Notes: generated by a model from the sequence alone, not told the origin. A DNA stretch of 64,000 bases from Pseudomonas sp. PB101 (GCF_009764265.1 NZ_RWIR01000080.1:1-64000); one strand, 5' to 3'; counted from the stretch's first letter, positions 1-9,421 are shown. Made by a program: numbers and translations.

Positions 1-67
1 TGTAGGAGCCCGGCTTGCCGGCGATAGCGTCCTTGAGAGCGCCATCGCCGGCAAGCCGGGCTCCTAC
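1..67. repeat. REP inverted pair (class CCGGCTTGCCGG)
   Basis: Two arms beginning TGTAGGAGCCCGGCTTGCC face each other around a short spacer. The window may cut the left edge. It sits downstream of the stop of the transglutaminase-like gene and could act as its 3' stabiliser or terminator. Confidence 0.85.
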
Positions 68-96
68 AGTGGTGGGTGTCTCGAATCAGATCTCGC

Positions 97-906
97 TTAC
101 TGCTGTTGCACCGAAATCACCGGCGCCGGCGTCGGTGACACCAGCACCTTGGCGTGCATCTGCTCACACCCGCCGCCCCGGCGCATGCCGCGCACCGGGC
201 AGGCATCCAGGTAATCCAGGCCCACCGCCAGTTTCAGGTGACGTTCCGGCCGGGCCAGTTCATTGGTCACGTCGAAGCTGTACCAGGCGTCATCCAGCCA
301 GGCTTCGGCCCAGGCATGGCTGGCCAGGTGTTCGCTGTTCTCGCTGTACAGATAACCCGACACATACCGCGCAGGAATGCCCAGGCTGCGGGTGCAGGCA
401 AGAAATGCATGGGTGTGGTCCTGACACACGCCGGAGCGCCCGGCGAAGGCCTGGGCCGCGCTGGTGTCCACTTCCGTGGAGCCCGGCGTGTAGGTCATGT
501 ACTGGTTGAGCCCATGCATCAGATCGATCAATGCCGTGCGGTCGCGGCGTTGCTTGCACGCCTGCTCGGCGAACGCACGCAAGGCCGCGTCGGCTTCGGT
601 CAATCGAGTGAAGCGCAGAAACGGCAGCGCCGACTGGCTCTCGTGCTCGGCCTCGCGCAACTCGTCGATGTCGACCTGGCCGCGGGCACCGATGATGATC
701 GCTTCGTGCGGCTCATCCATGGTCAGCACATGCAGGATGTTGCCGAACGGATCGAGTTGCGCCCGCACCGGGCGCGGCAGGTCGAGCTGCCAGCTGAGCA
801 CGTGCTGGCGCTCGCTGTCATGGGGCGTCAGTCGCAGATACTGGATGCTCGCCCGCACCTTGTCTTCGTAGTGATAGGTGGTCTCGTGGCTGATGGAAAG
901 TCTCAT
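97..906 (-). CDS. Transglutaminase-like cysteine protease family protein
   Basis: A 269-residue protein with an N-terminal beta-rich domain (MRLSISHETTYHYEDKVRAS) followed by a transglutaminase core. The catalytic triad is visible: Cys in SGVCQDHTHAF, His in ASHAWAEAWL, Asp in WYSFDVTNE. The substrate is unknown. The ATG overlaps the stop of the upstream alpha-E gene by four bases, so the two are translationally coupled. This trio (ATP-grasp, alpha-E, transglutaminase) recurs in many bacteria and is thought to make or process a peptide-like product; that role is inference. Confidence 0.9.
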   Translation of the reverse strand: MRLSISHETTYHYEDKVRASIQYLRLTPHDSERQHVLSWQLDLPRPVRAQLDPFGNILHVLTMDEPHEAIIIGARGQVDIDELREAEHESQSALPFLRFTRLTEADAALRAFAEQACKQRRDRTALIDLMHGLNQYMTYTPGSTEVDTSAAQAFAGRSGVCQDHTHAFLACTRSLGIPARYVSGYLYSENSEHLASHAWAEAWLDDAWYSFDVTNELARPERHLKLAVGLDYLDACPVRGMRRGGGCEQMHAKVLVSPTPAPVISVQQQ

Positions 907-1853
907 GCGGCCTCCAGATAAGAACTGTGAATCGCGTTACCCAACTGGCGCACCAGTGGGATGAACTCGGTCAGCCAGGCGTGCAGGCCTTCGTCGAGGA
1001 TTTCGCTGATGCCGGTGTAGCGCAGGCGTGCGTCGATTTCTGCCGCCAGTCTTTGGGCGGGACGACCGTTGGCCCCCGGCAATTGCGCGAGGATCTGGTC
1101 GATTTCTTCGGTGCAGGCGCGCAGGGAGCGCGGCACGTCGGCGCGCAGCAACAGCAACTCGGCGACATGCCGGGCGCCGGGAGCGTCGCGATAGATTTCC
1201 GTGTAGGCCTCGAACGACGACAACGCCCGCAGCAAGGCGCTCCATTGGTAATAGGCGTGAGCGGTGCCATCGCTGACCGCTTCGGCCTGGTCGCCAGCCA
1301 TTTCGTAGCGGGCGTCGAGCAGGCGCAAGGTGTTGTCCGCCCGTTCGATAAAAGTCCCCAGGCGAATGAAACGAAACGCATCGTTACGCATGATGGTGCC
1401 GTAGGACGCGCCCCGGAACAGGTGGGAACGTTCCTTGATCCACTCGCAGAAACGGCTCATGCCGTAGCGACTGAGGCCCTGTTCGGCAATGCCGCGAATC
1501 TCCAGCCAGGTGGCGTTGATGTTTTCCCACATGTCGGCGGTGATGCGCCCACGCACCGCATGGGCGCTGGCCCGCGCGGCACCGAGGCAGCTGTAGATGC
1601 TCGCCGGGTTGGCCGCATCCAGGGCGAAGAAATGCAGCAGCCGTTCGGCATGCAACTCGCCGTGGCGCTCCAGGTAATCGTCGAGGGTGCCGGTGATCAA
1701 CAGCGGCATGGCCAGCTCGTGCAAACCGTCGCCACGCCCGTCTTGCGGCATCAGCGACAGCGAATAGCTGATGTCGAGCATCCGTGCGAGGTTTTCCGCC
1801 CGCTCCAGGTAACGCGACATCCAATACAAATCCGAGGCAGTTCTACTTAACAT
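903..1853 (-). CDS. Alpha-E domain-containing protein
   Basis: A 316-residue, largely helical protein beginning MLSRTASDLYWMSRYLERAEN, which is the hallmark start of the alpha-E family (DUF403). It covers the family's full length. It lies 12 bases after the ATP-grasp gene and overlaps the transglutaminase start, so it is the middle gene of the operon. No catalytic motif is evident. The family is defined by its association with circularly permuted ATP-grasp enzymes; its biochemical role is not established. Confidence 0.9.
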   Translation of the reverse strand: MLSRTASDLYWMSRYLERAENLARMLDISYSLSLMPQDGRGDGLHELAMPLLITGTLDDYLERHGELHAERLLHFFALDAANPASIYSCLGAARASAHAVRGRITADMWENINATWLEIRGIAEQGLSRYGMSRFCEWIKERSHLFRGASYGTIMRNDAFRFIRLGTFIERADNTLRLLDARYEMAGDQAEAVSDGTAHAYYQWSALLRALSSFEAYTEIYRDAPGARHVAELLLLRADVPRSLRACTEEIDQILAQLPGANGRPAQRLAAEIDARLRYTGISEILDEGLHAWLTEFIPLVRQLGNAIHSSYLEAA

Positions 1854-1865
1854 GGCAGGCTTCCT

Positions 1866-3275
1866 TTAATCCTCGACCACCCAGGTGTCCTTGGTTCCGC
1901 CACCCTGGGAGGAATTGACCACCAGGGAGCCTTCGCGCAGGGCGACACGGGTCAAGCCGCCGGGCACGACCCGGGTTTCACGCCCCGACAGGACAAACGG
2001 CCGCAGGTCGATATGGCGTGGCGCGATGCCGTTTTCGACAAAGGTCGGACAGGTCGACAGCGACAGCGTCGGTTGTGCGATGTACGCATGGGGCTTGGCG
2101 ATGATCCGCGCGCGGAAGGCTTCGATTTCCGCCGCCGTGGCCGCCGGCCCCACCAGCATTCCGTAACCGCCGGAGCCCTGGGTTTCCTTGACCACCAGTT
2201 CTGGAAGATTGGCCAGTACATGGGAAAGTTCAGACGGATTGCGGCACTGCCAGGTCGGTACGTTCTTCAGGATCGGCTCTTCATCGAGGTAGAAACGGAT
2301 CATGTCGGTCACGAACGGATACACCGACTTGTCGTCCGCCACCCCGGTACCGATGGCATTGGCCAGCACCACGTTGCCGGAACGATAGGACGACAGCAGC
2401 CCCGGCACGCCGAGCATCGAATCCGGGTTGAAGGCCAGCGGATCGAGGAAAGCGTCGTCGAGACGACGATAAATCACATCGACCGCTTTCGGCCCGTCCG
2501 TGGTGCGCATGTAGACCTTGTCGTCACGCACGAACAGGTCCGCGCCTTCCACCAGTTCCACACCCATTTCCCGCGCCAGGAACGCATGTTCGAAGAACGC
2601 GCTGTTGAAGCGACCCGGTGTCAGCACCACCACGCTGGGGTTGTCGATGGGGCTTGAGCTTTTCAGGGTGTCGAGCAGCAGGTTCGGGTAGTGATCGATG
2701 GGCGCGATGCGTTGCGCCGCGAACAGCTCGGGGAACAGGCGCATCATCATCTTGCGGTCTTCGAGCATGTAGCTGACGCCGCTGGGCGTGCGCAGATTGT
2801 CTTCGAGCACGTAGTAGGTGCCGTCGCCATCACGCACCAGGTCGACGCCGGAGATGTGCGAATAAATGTCGCGGTGCAAATCCAGGCCCTGCATCGCCAA
2901 CTGGTACTGCTCGTTGGCCAGCACCTGTTCGGCCGGAATGATGCCGGCCTTGATGATGCGCTGCTCGTGATAGAGGTCGGCGAGGAACATGTTCAACGCC
3001 TTGACCCGCTGGATGCAGCCGCGCTCGACGACCCGCCACTCACTGGCAGGAATGCTGCGCGGAATGGTGTCGAAGGGAATCAGGCGCTCTGTGCCCTGCT
3101 CGTCCCCGTAGAGCGTGAAGGTGATACCGGCGCGATGAAACAACAGATCGGCCTCGCGTCGCCGTTGCGCCAGAAGCTCGTCAGGCGTCTCGGCCAGCCA
3201 ACGGGCAAACTCCCGATAATGCGGGCGGACCTGGCCGCCGGCATCGTACATCTCATCAAAATAGGTGCGGATCAT
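1866..3275 (-). CDS. Circularly permuted type 2 ATP-grasp protein
   Basis: Starts MIRTYFDEMYDAGGQVRPHY, 469 residues. An AAGGAG ribosome site lies just before this ATG, so I prefer it to an in-frame start 19 codons upstream. Family landmarks include RDGDGTYYVLEDNLRTPSGVSY, the ATP-grasp segment VVKETQGSGGYGMLVGP, and the C-terminal VVNSSQGGGTKDTWV. It probably forms an amide or peptide bond using ATP; the substrate is unknown. First gene of the operon with the alpha-E and transglutaminase-like genes. Confidence 0.9.
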   Translation of the reverse strand: MIRTYFDEMYDAGGQVRPHYREFARWLAETPDELLAQRRREADLLFHRAGITFTLYGDEQGTERLIPFDTIPRSIPASEWRVVERGCIQRVKALNMFLADLYHEQRIIKAGIIPAEQVLANEQYQLAMQGLDLHRDIYSHISGVDLVRDGDGTYYVLEDNLRTPSGVSYMLEDRKMMMRLFPELFAAQRIAPIDHYPNLLLDTLKSSSPIDNPSVVVLTPGRFNSAFFEHAFLAREMGVELVEGADLFVRDDKVYMRTTDGPKAVDVIYRRLDDAFLDPLAFNPDSMLGVPGLLSSYRSGNVVLANAIGTGVADDKSVYPFVTDMIRFYLDEEPILKNVPTWQCRNPSELSHVLANLPELVVKETQGSGGYGMLVGPAATAAEIEAFRARIIAKPHAYIAQPTLSLSTCPTFVENGIAPRHIDLRPFVLSGRETRVVPGGLTRVALREGSLVVNSSQGGGTKDTWVVED

Positions 3276-3462
3276 GCCGTACTCCTTGTCACTCGGACGT
3301 CCAGACCTTCGCAAGGCCCGTGCCATCGGCATAAACGCTTAGATTTCAATCGGTTGGATAATCAACACGCAGGCACCGCACCAATCCTGTGCGGTAAATG
3401 CCCCAACCTGATCTCCCCCGCTTCATTGCAAGGCGTGGTTATCGCCTTTCACCAGCATAGCC

Positions 3463-3547
3463 TGTAGGAGCCGGCTTGCTGGCGAAGGGCCGTTAAGTCA
3501 TGTGTTGTTCTTCGAGGACGCCATCGCTGGCAAGCCAGCGCCTACAA
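3463..3547. repeat. REP inverted pair (class CCGGCTTGCTGG)
   Basis: Arms TGTAGGAGCCGGCTTGCTGG and the facing copy CCATCGCTGGCAAGCCAGC. It fills part of the 357-base gap between the ATP-grasp start (3275) and the rraB-like stop (3633). The only other thing seen in this gap is the terminator at 3572-3605. Confidence 0.85.
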
Positions 3548-3571
3548 GGTCGTGTTGAATTAATTGTCGGC

Positions 3572-3605
3572 GAAAATGAAAACGGCCGACCCGAGGGTCA
3601 GCCGT
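3572..3605 (-). terminator. Rho-independent terminator of the rraB-like gene
   Basis: Read on the minus strand, ACGGCTGACC, a CTCG loop and GGTCGGCCGT form a near-perfect hairpin followed by TTTCATTTTC. It lies 27 bases beyond the stop codon. Confidence 0.75.
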
Positions 3606-3632
3606 CAACGCTGTTTGTCACTGTTCATAAGG

Positions 3633-3977
3633 TTATGCGAGTCGCCCTCGTACCTCCTGTTTCACACCCCAGCCTTCGATGATGCCGCCCAATGGCTCGA
3701 CTACCGCTTCGAAACCCTGTTCGAAGTCGCCGATGTCGTCGTAGGTGGCATACATGACCTTGCACAACTCCAGCGCCCAGGCACCGTCGTCACGCACACT
3801 GACTTGCGCATCCAGGGATTCACCACGATGGAAATGTCCTGCCGCCCTGCGTGCCCGCTCCTCGTCCGGGAAAATGGCGTAGAACTCGATGGGATGAAAC
3901 CGGGAAAAGTCAAAACCGCCTTCTTTCATGCGGCGCAGCACGCTGCTGCTGATGTCTTCTTGATAGGCTGTGCTCAT
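3633..3977 (-). CDS. RraB-like ribonuclease E inhibitor family protein
   Basis: A 114-residue acidic protein resembling the RraB family: a small alpha/beta domain with FYAIFPDEERARRAAGHF and the aromatic acidic segment CKVMYATYDDIGDFEQGF. Known RraB binds RNase E and changes mRNA decay. Whether this homologue does so is inference. A strong GAGGACGT ribosome site precedes the ATG, and the gene is single, with its own terminator. The 211 bases upstream (3978-4188) hold no other gene that I can see. Confidence 0.8.
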   Translation of the reverse strand: MSTAYQEDISSSVLRRMKEGGFDFSRFHPIEFYAIFPDEERARRAAGHFHRGESLDAQVSVRDDGAWALELCKVMYATYDDIGDFEQGFEAVVEPLGGIIEGWGVKQEVRGRLA

Positions 3978-4188
3978 GAAACGTCCTCCTCAAAACGATG
4001 GATAGACTTTCCGTACTCCCTCACCCGCAACCGAACAGCGCGAGCGACGGCAACCGATGTGCCGGCGGGAAACAAGCATGGAGCTGACAAGACCAGACCT
4101 TAGCGATCCATTCGCTGATCTCGCTTGCAGAGTAGCCCCAAGATAGAGCCTCTGCCAAGGCCTGGCCGTGAATGTGACAGGAGGTGTA

Positions 4189-4422
4189 TCAGATCGGGGT
4201 AATACTGAGGATTTGTATGCTGTTCTGGGATTTCAGGCTTTTGACCGTCGGATTGTCGGTGCGGCCATCCAGATCATTGAGGTCGAGTTCGGCGGCAACC
4301 GGCAGGCGACGCGCGAGGATGAGTTTGGCGGCCTGCTCGTTGTTCGGGCATTCCGAGCTCTCGAAGACTTCGTCAACTTGTTCGCCGTGATCATCTACGA
4401 AGGTGACTCTCCACTTTTGCAT
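4189..4422 (-). CDS. Small conserved protein of unknown function
   Basis: A 77-residue protein starting MQKWRVTFVDDHGEQVDEVF. The GAGGAGG ribosome site six bases before this ATG decides the start over an in-frame ATG eight codons upstream. It looks like a small beta-alpha-beta domain ending in a flexible tail (SLKSQNSIQILSITPI). No motif suggests a function. It stands alone between the rraB-like gene and a REP pair. Confidence 0.7.
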   Translation of the reverse strand: MQKWRVTFVDDHGEQVDEVFESSECPNNEQAAKLILARRLPVAAELDLNDLDGRTDNPTVKSLKSQNSIQILSITPI

Positions 4423-4520
4423 TGGTGCCTCCTCGATAAAACCCATGGACGGGCTTACACCTATCTCGACCTTGTTAGCTGGCTAATTGTTCCGGTGGAT
4501 CTGCCCCCATCGCAGATCTC

Positions 4521-4620
4521 TGTAGGAGCGAGCCTGCTCGCGAAAAACTTGAGAACGCCGCGTTAAATCAGACAACCCGCGTCATCGTTCACGTCCATCG
4601 CGAGCAGGCTCGCTCCTACA
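4521..4620. repeat. REP inverted pair (class CGAGCCTGCTCG)
   Basis: Arms TGTAGGAGCGAGCCTGCTCG and its complement end-to-end over 100 bases, between the 77-residue gene and the stop of speE. Confidence 0.9.
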
Positions 4621-4638
4621 GGTCTGCGTTTCAATCCA

Positions 4639-5514
4639 TCAGTCGTTGCTTGGTTTGTTCACTGCCTGCAAGACGTACTGCGGCAAGGCGAACGCGCCGA
4701 TGTGGATTTCTGGATTGTAGTAGCGGGTGATGATGCCGCTGCCCGTGAAGCGCTGTTGCAGGGTTTCGCGGGACAACTTGCGATAAGCGGTATTGGTCGC
4801 GCCCCAGGCGAAGGTCATCGAGCCACCGATGTAGGTCGGCACGGCGGCCTGGTAGAAGTGCCAGTCCGGGAACAGGCTGCGCAGGCGACCGGCGGTCGTC
4901 TTCACTTCTTCGATCTGCATGAACGGCGTGCCGTTCTGGGTCACCAGGATGCCGCCTTCGTTCAGGCAGCGGTGGCAGGCCTGGTAGAAGTTTTCCGAGA
5001 ACAGCACTTCGCCCGGCCCGATCGGGTCGGTGGAGTCGGAAATGATCACGTCGAATTTTTCAGTGGTGGTGGCGACGAAACGCATGCCGTCGTCGATCAC
5101 CAGGTTCAGGCGTGGATCATCGAATGCACCCTTGGAATGGTTCGGCAAGAATTCCTTGCACATGTCGACCACGGTGCCGTCGATCTCGACCATGGTGATG
5201 TGCTCGACACCGCGGTGCTTGGCCACTTCACGCAGCATGCCGCCGTCGCCGCCGCCGATGATCAGTACGCGCCTGGCGCTGCCATGGGCGAGGATCGGCA
5301 CGTGGGTGAGCATTTCGTGGTAGATGAATTCGTCGGCTTCGGTGGTCTGGATCACGCCGTCCAGCGCCATGACACGGCCCATGCGCGGGTTTTCGAAGAT
5401 CACCAGGTGCTGGTGCTCGGTGCGCACTTCGTGCAGCAGTTTTTCCATGCGAAAACGCTGGCCATAGCCTTCGTAGAGGGTTTCCAGGTAGTCGTTGGCA
5501 GGGGTGTTGCTCAT
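4639..5514 (-). CDS. speE: Spermidine synthase (polyamine aminopropyltransferase)
   Basis: A 291-residue enzyme transferring aminopropyl from decarboxylated S-adenosylmethionine to putrescine, giving spermidine and methylthioadenosine. The SAM-fold motif IIGGGDGGMLREVAKH, the acidic VEIDGTVVDMC strand and ISDSTDPIGPGEVLF active-site segment are all present. MSNTPANDYLE is preferred as the start because GGAG lies upstream; an in-frame ATG ten codons earlier lacks this. Its by-product methylthioadenosine feeds the mtnB-mtnD-mtnC genes about 5 kb away. Confidence 0.95.
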   Translation of the reverse strand: MSNTPANDYLETLYEGYGQRFRMEKLLHEVRTEHQHLVIFENPRMGRVMALDGVIQTTEADEFIYHEMLTHVPILAHGSARRVLIIGGGDGGMLREVAKHRGVEHITMVEIDGTVVDMCKEFLPNHSKGAFDDPRLNLVIDDGMRFVATTTEKFDVIISDSTDPIGPGEVLFSENFYQACHRCLNEGGILVTQNGTPFMQIEEVKTTAGRLRSLFPDWHFYQAAVPTYIGGSMTFAWGATNTAYRKLSRETLQQRFTGSGIITRYYNPEIHIGAFALPQYVLQAVNKPSND

Positions 5515-5663
5515 GGGAAGTGCTCCGATGAATGCGGGTGGCAACGGACGGTTACCCGCCCATGATGGCCATTCGATTGTCTCGATTGACCGGGAAAGGC
5601 GCGCATTCTACGTCGCGGAACATGACAGGTCGAACCTTCGTCATCGAAGTACCCGCAGAACAT

Positions 5664-5751
5664 TGTGGGAGCGAGCCTGCTCGCGAAGCGGGCGATGCGG
5701 TGCTTCAGTGGCTGCGCGTCATCGTTCTTCGCGAGCAGGCTCGCTCCCACA
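5664..5751. repeat. REP inverted pair (class CGAGCCTGCTCG, TGTGGGAG variant)
   Basis: TGTGGGAGCGAGCCTGCTCG and its inverted copy, 88 bases, between speE and the PLDc_N gene. Confidence 0.9.
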
Positions 5752-5769
5752 GGGTTCAGTGTCGCCTGC

Positions 5770-5961
5770 TCAGAGCTTGACATTGCCCCGCGGCCCGGCG
5801 ATGGCCCAGATGATCAGCCCCAGCACCGGCAACAGCGCGATCAGCAGTACCCAGACGACTTTCATCCCGGTCCCGGCGCTACTTTTGAATACGTTGATGA
5901 TGGCCCAGATGTCCAGGGCGAAGATGATCAAGGCAACCAGACTGTTGAACGTGGAACCCAT
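5770..5961 (-). CDS. PLDc_N-type small membrane protein
   Basis: A 63-residue protein with two transmembrane helices (about residues 7-24 and 33-55). It matches the phospholipase D nuclease N-terminal family by the FNSLVALIIFALDIWAIINV start and the VVWVLLIALLPVLGLIIWAI helix ending GPRG. The domain here is alone, without a phospholipase part, as is common in Pseudomonas. Its function is unknown. A GGAGCGTCACC sequence precedes the ATG. Confidence 0.85.
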   Translation of the reverse strand: MGSTFNSLVALIIFALDIWAIINVFKSSAGTGMKVVWVLLIALLPVLGLIIWAIAGPRGNVKL

Positions 5962-6044
5962 GGTGACGCTCCTGATGAGTGATTTGCCCTCTCAGGATAG
6001 ACGGTCGTCGCGAGGGCTCCCTCTTTATTGACAGTGTCTGGCAG

Positions 6045-6575
6045 TCAGACGTGGATCGCCACTTTCAGGGCTTCCAGGGATGGTTCGGCCTTGATGCCGG
6101 CTTGCGCGCACAATTCCAGTACGCGGGGCAGGTCATTGCCGTAGACCAGCACTACCTGCAGCTCGTCATCGAGCAACTGGCTGAAGTTCATCAGCGTGTA
6201 GCCACCGCTTTCCTTGTTCAGGCTGCTCATCTGCACCTGGATGCGGTTGAGCGCCGTCAGCGCTTCGGTCTTGGCCAGTTGCTTGGGCTTGAGATTGAAG
6301 TCCACGCCCGGGCCGAACGAGGCAACGATCTGGGCGAACAGGTCCATGTAGGTGTCCGCCTGGAACAGCACCGTTTCCGGCAGGCTGCCGACCACCACCC
6401 ACTCGCCCAGCGGGATCGGGAAAGTGTCGTCGTAGTTGATGTCCGGATTGGCGGCCAGAAAAGCCTGTGGATCGGCGTAGGCCTGGGATGCTTCGTCTGC
6501 GACCTTGAGGATTTCGTCTTCGCCCATGCACCCGGAGCTGATTTTGCTGATGAGTTCGACGAGTGCGGCTTTCAT
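6045..6575 (-). CDS. Conserved protein of unknown function (176 residues)
   Basis: Starts MKAALVELISKISSGCMGED; an AGGATCCTCCCC ribosome site supports this ATG rather than one 38 codons upstream. Two alpha/beta halves seem present, the second containing a helix (KTEALTALNRIQVQMSSLNK) and a beta hairpin (DELQVVLVYGNDLPRVLELC). There is no signal peptide or membrane segment. I do not recognise the family. It follows the ankyrin gene by 110 bases on the same strand and may be co-transcribed with it. Confidence 0.75.
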   Translation of the reverse strand: MKAALVELISKISSGCMGEDEILKVADEASQAYADPQAFLAANPDINYDDTFPIPLGEWVVVGSLPETVLFQADTYMDLFAQIVASFGPGVDFNLKPKQLAKTEALTALNRIQVQMSSLNKESGGYTLMNFSQLLDDELQVVLVYGNDLPRVLELCAQAGIKAEPSLEALKVAIHV

Positions 6576-6685
6576 GGGGAGGATCCTGTAGCGAGGTGAA
6601 ATTTGAGGGCGCGAAGGATACCGCATTACCGGGTGAAATGCGGACCTGTGGCAAGCGGCTTGCCCCCTCGCCACAGGATTCAACG

Positions 6686-7204
6686 TCAACCCAGCAATTT
6701 TTCCAGCTGAGCAACCGTATCGGAAGCCCCCATGGTCCTGGCAGCCTCCAGCGCGGTGATGCCATTGGCGTCCTTGGCTTTCGGGTCGGCGCCCTTGCTG
6801 ATCAGGTAGTCGACCACTTCGACGCGGTTGAACATCGCCGCCATCATCAACGCCGTGCGGCCATCGAAGGACGAGCCTTCAACCTGCGCACCGCCCTCGA
6901 CCAGGGCCTTGATCACCGCCAGGTCGCCCTTGAAGGCGGCGCCGGCAATCGGGCTCTGGCCGTTGTCGTTGCGGATCTCCGGGTCAGCCTTGTGCTCGAG
7001 CAGGACTTTTACCGTGTCCACATGACCGTGGTACGCGGCCAGCATCAGCAAGGTGTCGCCCTTGTGGTTACGCAGGTTCGGCGGCAACCCCTTGGTCAGC
7101 AGCGCGGCCATCATCGCCGCATCGCCCTCCCGTGCCTTGTTGAATACCTGTTCGGCAAATTCGGCGGCTTCTTCGGGGGTCATCTGGCGGCTTTTGTCTG
7201 ACAT
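6686..7204 (-). CDS. Ankyrin repeat protein
   Basis: A 172-residue protein with about four ankyrin repeats, recognisable by GDTLLMLAAYHGHVDTVKVL, GQSPIAGAAFKGDLAVIKAL, GRTALMMAAMFNRVEVVDYL and GITALEAARTMGA. No signal peptide is seen, so it is probably cytoplasmic and binds another protein; the partner is unknown. AAGGGAGTGCCCA precedes the ATG. Confidence 0.9.
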   Translation of the reverse strand: MSDKSRQMTPEEAAEFAEQVFNKAREGDAAMMAALLTKGLPPNLRNHKGDTLLMLAAYHGHVDTVKVLLEHKADPEIRNDNGQSPIAGAAFKGDLAVIKALVEGGAQVEGSSFDGRTALMMAAMFNRVEVVDYLISKGADPKAKDANGITALEAARTMGASDTVAQLEKLLG

Positions 7205-7301
7205 TGGGCACTCCCTTTTCTGTCATTCGTAAAAGCCGACAGTTTCCCGAGCGACCCCGGCACTGTCACTTGTTTTTTCTCATGGGCCGTCATAGCCGGA
7301 T

Positions 7302-9140
7302 TCAATAGCGGTACTTGCCGGCGTGAATGTCAGACAGCAACTGTTGCGTAACCTGCACGTAAGTCTGGGTGCCCGGCAGCCAGGCAAAGATCGGGTCGTC
7401 ACCGGTTCGGCCCGGGTCGAAGGCTTCGTCCTTGAGCCGGGTCTTCTGATACTTGAAGGTGCCGGTGGTTTCCATTTTCACCTTCACCCGCAGGAACAAC
7501 GGTACCGCATAGGCCGGCATTTGCTGGCGGGCAAAGGCCAGCAGCTCGCTGAAGTCCAGGGTGGCCAAGGATTCGGACGGGGTGATCGCCGCCATTCCGG
7601 CGCGGCCATTGGTGTTGCGGATTTCCACGCCATAGGCCACGGCTTCGGAAATAAGCGGGTGCTGCAGGAGGATGTTCTCGACCTCGGTAGTCGAGACGTT
7701 TTCGCCCTTCCAGCGGTAGGTATCGCCCAGGCGGTCGACAAACTGCGCATGACCAAAACCGATGTTGCGCAACAGGTCGCCGGTGTTGAAGTAGCGGTCG
7801 CCTTTGGCGAACACATCGTGCAGCACGACCCTGGCGGTTTTCTGCGGATCGGTGTAACCGTCCAGCGGTGCCTTGTCGTCGATCTTTGCCAGCAACAGCC
7901 CCTGTTCGCCCTTGGCGACCTTGCGCATCAGGCCATTGGTCTCACGAATCGGCGCGCCGCTGTCGTGGTCGTACGCCACCAGCTCCCAGGACATCAGGGA
8001 AAAACCGATGGTGTTGTCGAAATTCAGGATGTTGGTGAAACCGATATTGCCGTCGCTGGCGGCGTACAGCTCGCAGATGTGATTGACCGCGAAGCGGGTC
8101 TTGAACTCGTTCCAGGCGCCGGGACGCAGGCCGTTGCCGATCATCTTCGTCACAGCGTGCCGACTGTCGTCGACGCTCGGCGGTTGATCGACCAGATAGC
8201 GGCACAGTTCGCCAACGTAACCGATGGTGGTTGCCCGGTACTTGCGCACGTCGTGCCAGAAGCGACTGGCGCTGAACTTGCGGCGGATGGCGAACCCGCT
8301 GGCCCCACTGACGGCCGAACCCCAGCACACGCAAAGGCCCGTGGCGTGGTACAGCGGCAAGGTGCAATAGACGACATCGTCGGGGTGCATGTCCAGGGCG
8401 ATCATGCCGAAACTCGCCGAGCTGCGCATCCAGCGGCCGTGCTTGAACACGCCGGCCTTGGGCAGCCCGGTGGTGCCCGAGGTGTAGATGTAAAAGCAGG
8501 GATCGTCGAAGAAAATCCGCTGGCTGTTCGCCGGGTTGTCGTTGCTGTCGTCGAGGCTGACAGTCATCAGGTTGATGAAACCTTCAGGCGCGATGCCCGG
8601 TTGGCGCGAGGTGTCCTGATCGGCGACGAACCAGGTCCGGTCAGCCTTGATCGACACCCGATCACGCACCGCCAGGTACGCCGGCACCAACTCCTCACCG
8701 ACAATGATCGCCACCGGCGTCACCAGATTCACGCTGTGCACCAGGGTGTCGCGGGTCTGTGAGGTATTGAGCAGCGCACTGATCGCGCCGACCTTGGCCA
8801 CCGCCAGAATCGTCACCAGCAGTTCCGGGCGGTTCTCGATGAAAACCGCCACCACATCACCCTTGCCGATGCCTTGATCGATCAGGTGATGGGCAATGCG
8901 GTTGGCCCATTGGTTGACCTCGCTGTAGCTGAGCGTTACGTCGTCCTGCAACAGCGCCGGGCCATCCGGGTTACGCAGCGTGGCTTGCTCGAAACTCCAG
9001 CCCAAACCACACGCCTGGGTCGGGTCCTTGACGTTGGCGACCTTCATGCCCTTCACCACCCGGGGGATGGCTTTGGCGATGGCAGGCAGCTTGCGGAGCA
9101 TCATGCCCCAGGTAATCGTGTCGTTCGACGTGCGGCTCAT
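7302..9140 (-). CDS. Long-chain acyl-CoA synthetase (FATP-like AMP-binding enzyme)
   Basis: A 612-residue adenylating enzyme that activates fatty acids to acyl-CoA. The P-loop FYIYTSGTTGLPKAGVFKHG, the A5-like region (YAASDGNIGFTNI), YFNTGDLLRNIGFGHAQFVDRLGDTYRWKGENVSTTEVE and the C-terminal lysine region (TGTFKYQKTRLK) are present. The arrangement resembles the FATP/FadD6-type very-long-chain acyl-CoA synthetases more than classical FadD. It is a single gene; GGGAG lies before the ATG. Confidence 0.92.
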   Translation of the reverse strand: MSRTSNDTITWGMMLRKLPAIAKAIPRVVKGMKVANVKDPTQACGLGWSFEQATLRNPDGPALLQDDVTLSYSEVNQWANRIAHHLIDQGIGKGDVVAVFIENRPELLVTILAVAKVGAISALLNTSQTRDTLVHSVNLVTPVAIIVGEELVPAYLAVRDRVSIKADRTWFVADQDTSRQPGIAPEGFINLMTVSLDDSNDNPANSQRIFFDDPCFYIYTSGTTGLPKAGVFKHGRWMRSSASFGMIALDMHPDDVVYCTLPLYHATGLCVCWGSAVSGASGFAIRRKFSASRFWHDVRKYRATTIGYVGELCRYLVDQPPSVDDSRHAVTKMIGNGLRPGAWNEFKTRFAVNHICELYAASDGNIGFTNILNFDNTIGFSLMSWELVAYDHDSGAPIRETNGLMRKVAKGEQGLLLAKIDDKAPLDGYTDPQKTARVVLHDVFAKGDRYFNTGDLLRNIGFGHAQFVDRLGDTYRWKGENVSTTEVENILLQHPLISEAVAYGVEIRNTNGRAGMAAITPSESLATLDFSELLAFARQQMPAYAVPLFLRVKVKMETTGTFKYQKTRLKDEAFDPGRTGDDPIFAWLPGTQTYVQVTQQLLSDIHAGKYRY

Positions 9141-9320
9141 GATGCTCCCGTTGGCTCTTTTTATTGTCGGGCGGCGATGACTGAGCCCGAAAATACGTCA
9201 AGGGTTCTTGAGCTGTACACGCGGTTTTTGAAATGTTTTGTATCCGCGATCTTGATCTGCGATCTAGACGATCCCGTGCACGTACTTTGGTTCCATCGAG
9301 TCGCCGACCTACCTGCAAAA

Positions 9321-9358
9321 TGCAGGATGCACGATGGCCATTCATGCAGATTGCACGA
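9321..9358 (+). promoter_or_regulatory. Tandem repeat, candidate activator site upstream of the sigma-54 promoter
   Basis: TGCAGGATGCACGA (9321-9334) and TGCAGATTGCACGA (9345-9358) are direct copies 24 bases apart, with an extra CTGCAAAATGCAG palindrome at 9313-9325. They end 63 bases before the sigma-54 element. An enhancer-binding protein site is an inference. The rest of the 344-base gap 9141-9484 is AT-rich and holds no gene. Confidence 0.4.
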
Positions 9359-9421
9359 AAGCAAAAATCACTGAAAATCGTAACTTGTTGATTTTATTTA
9401 AAATTACTCGAATAAAAACAC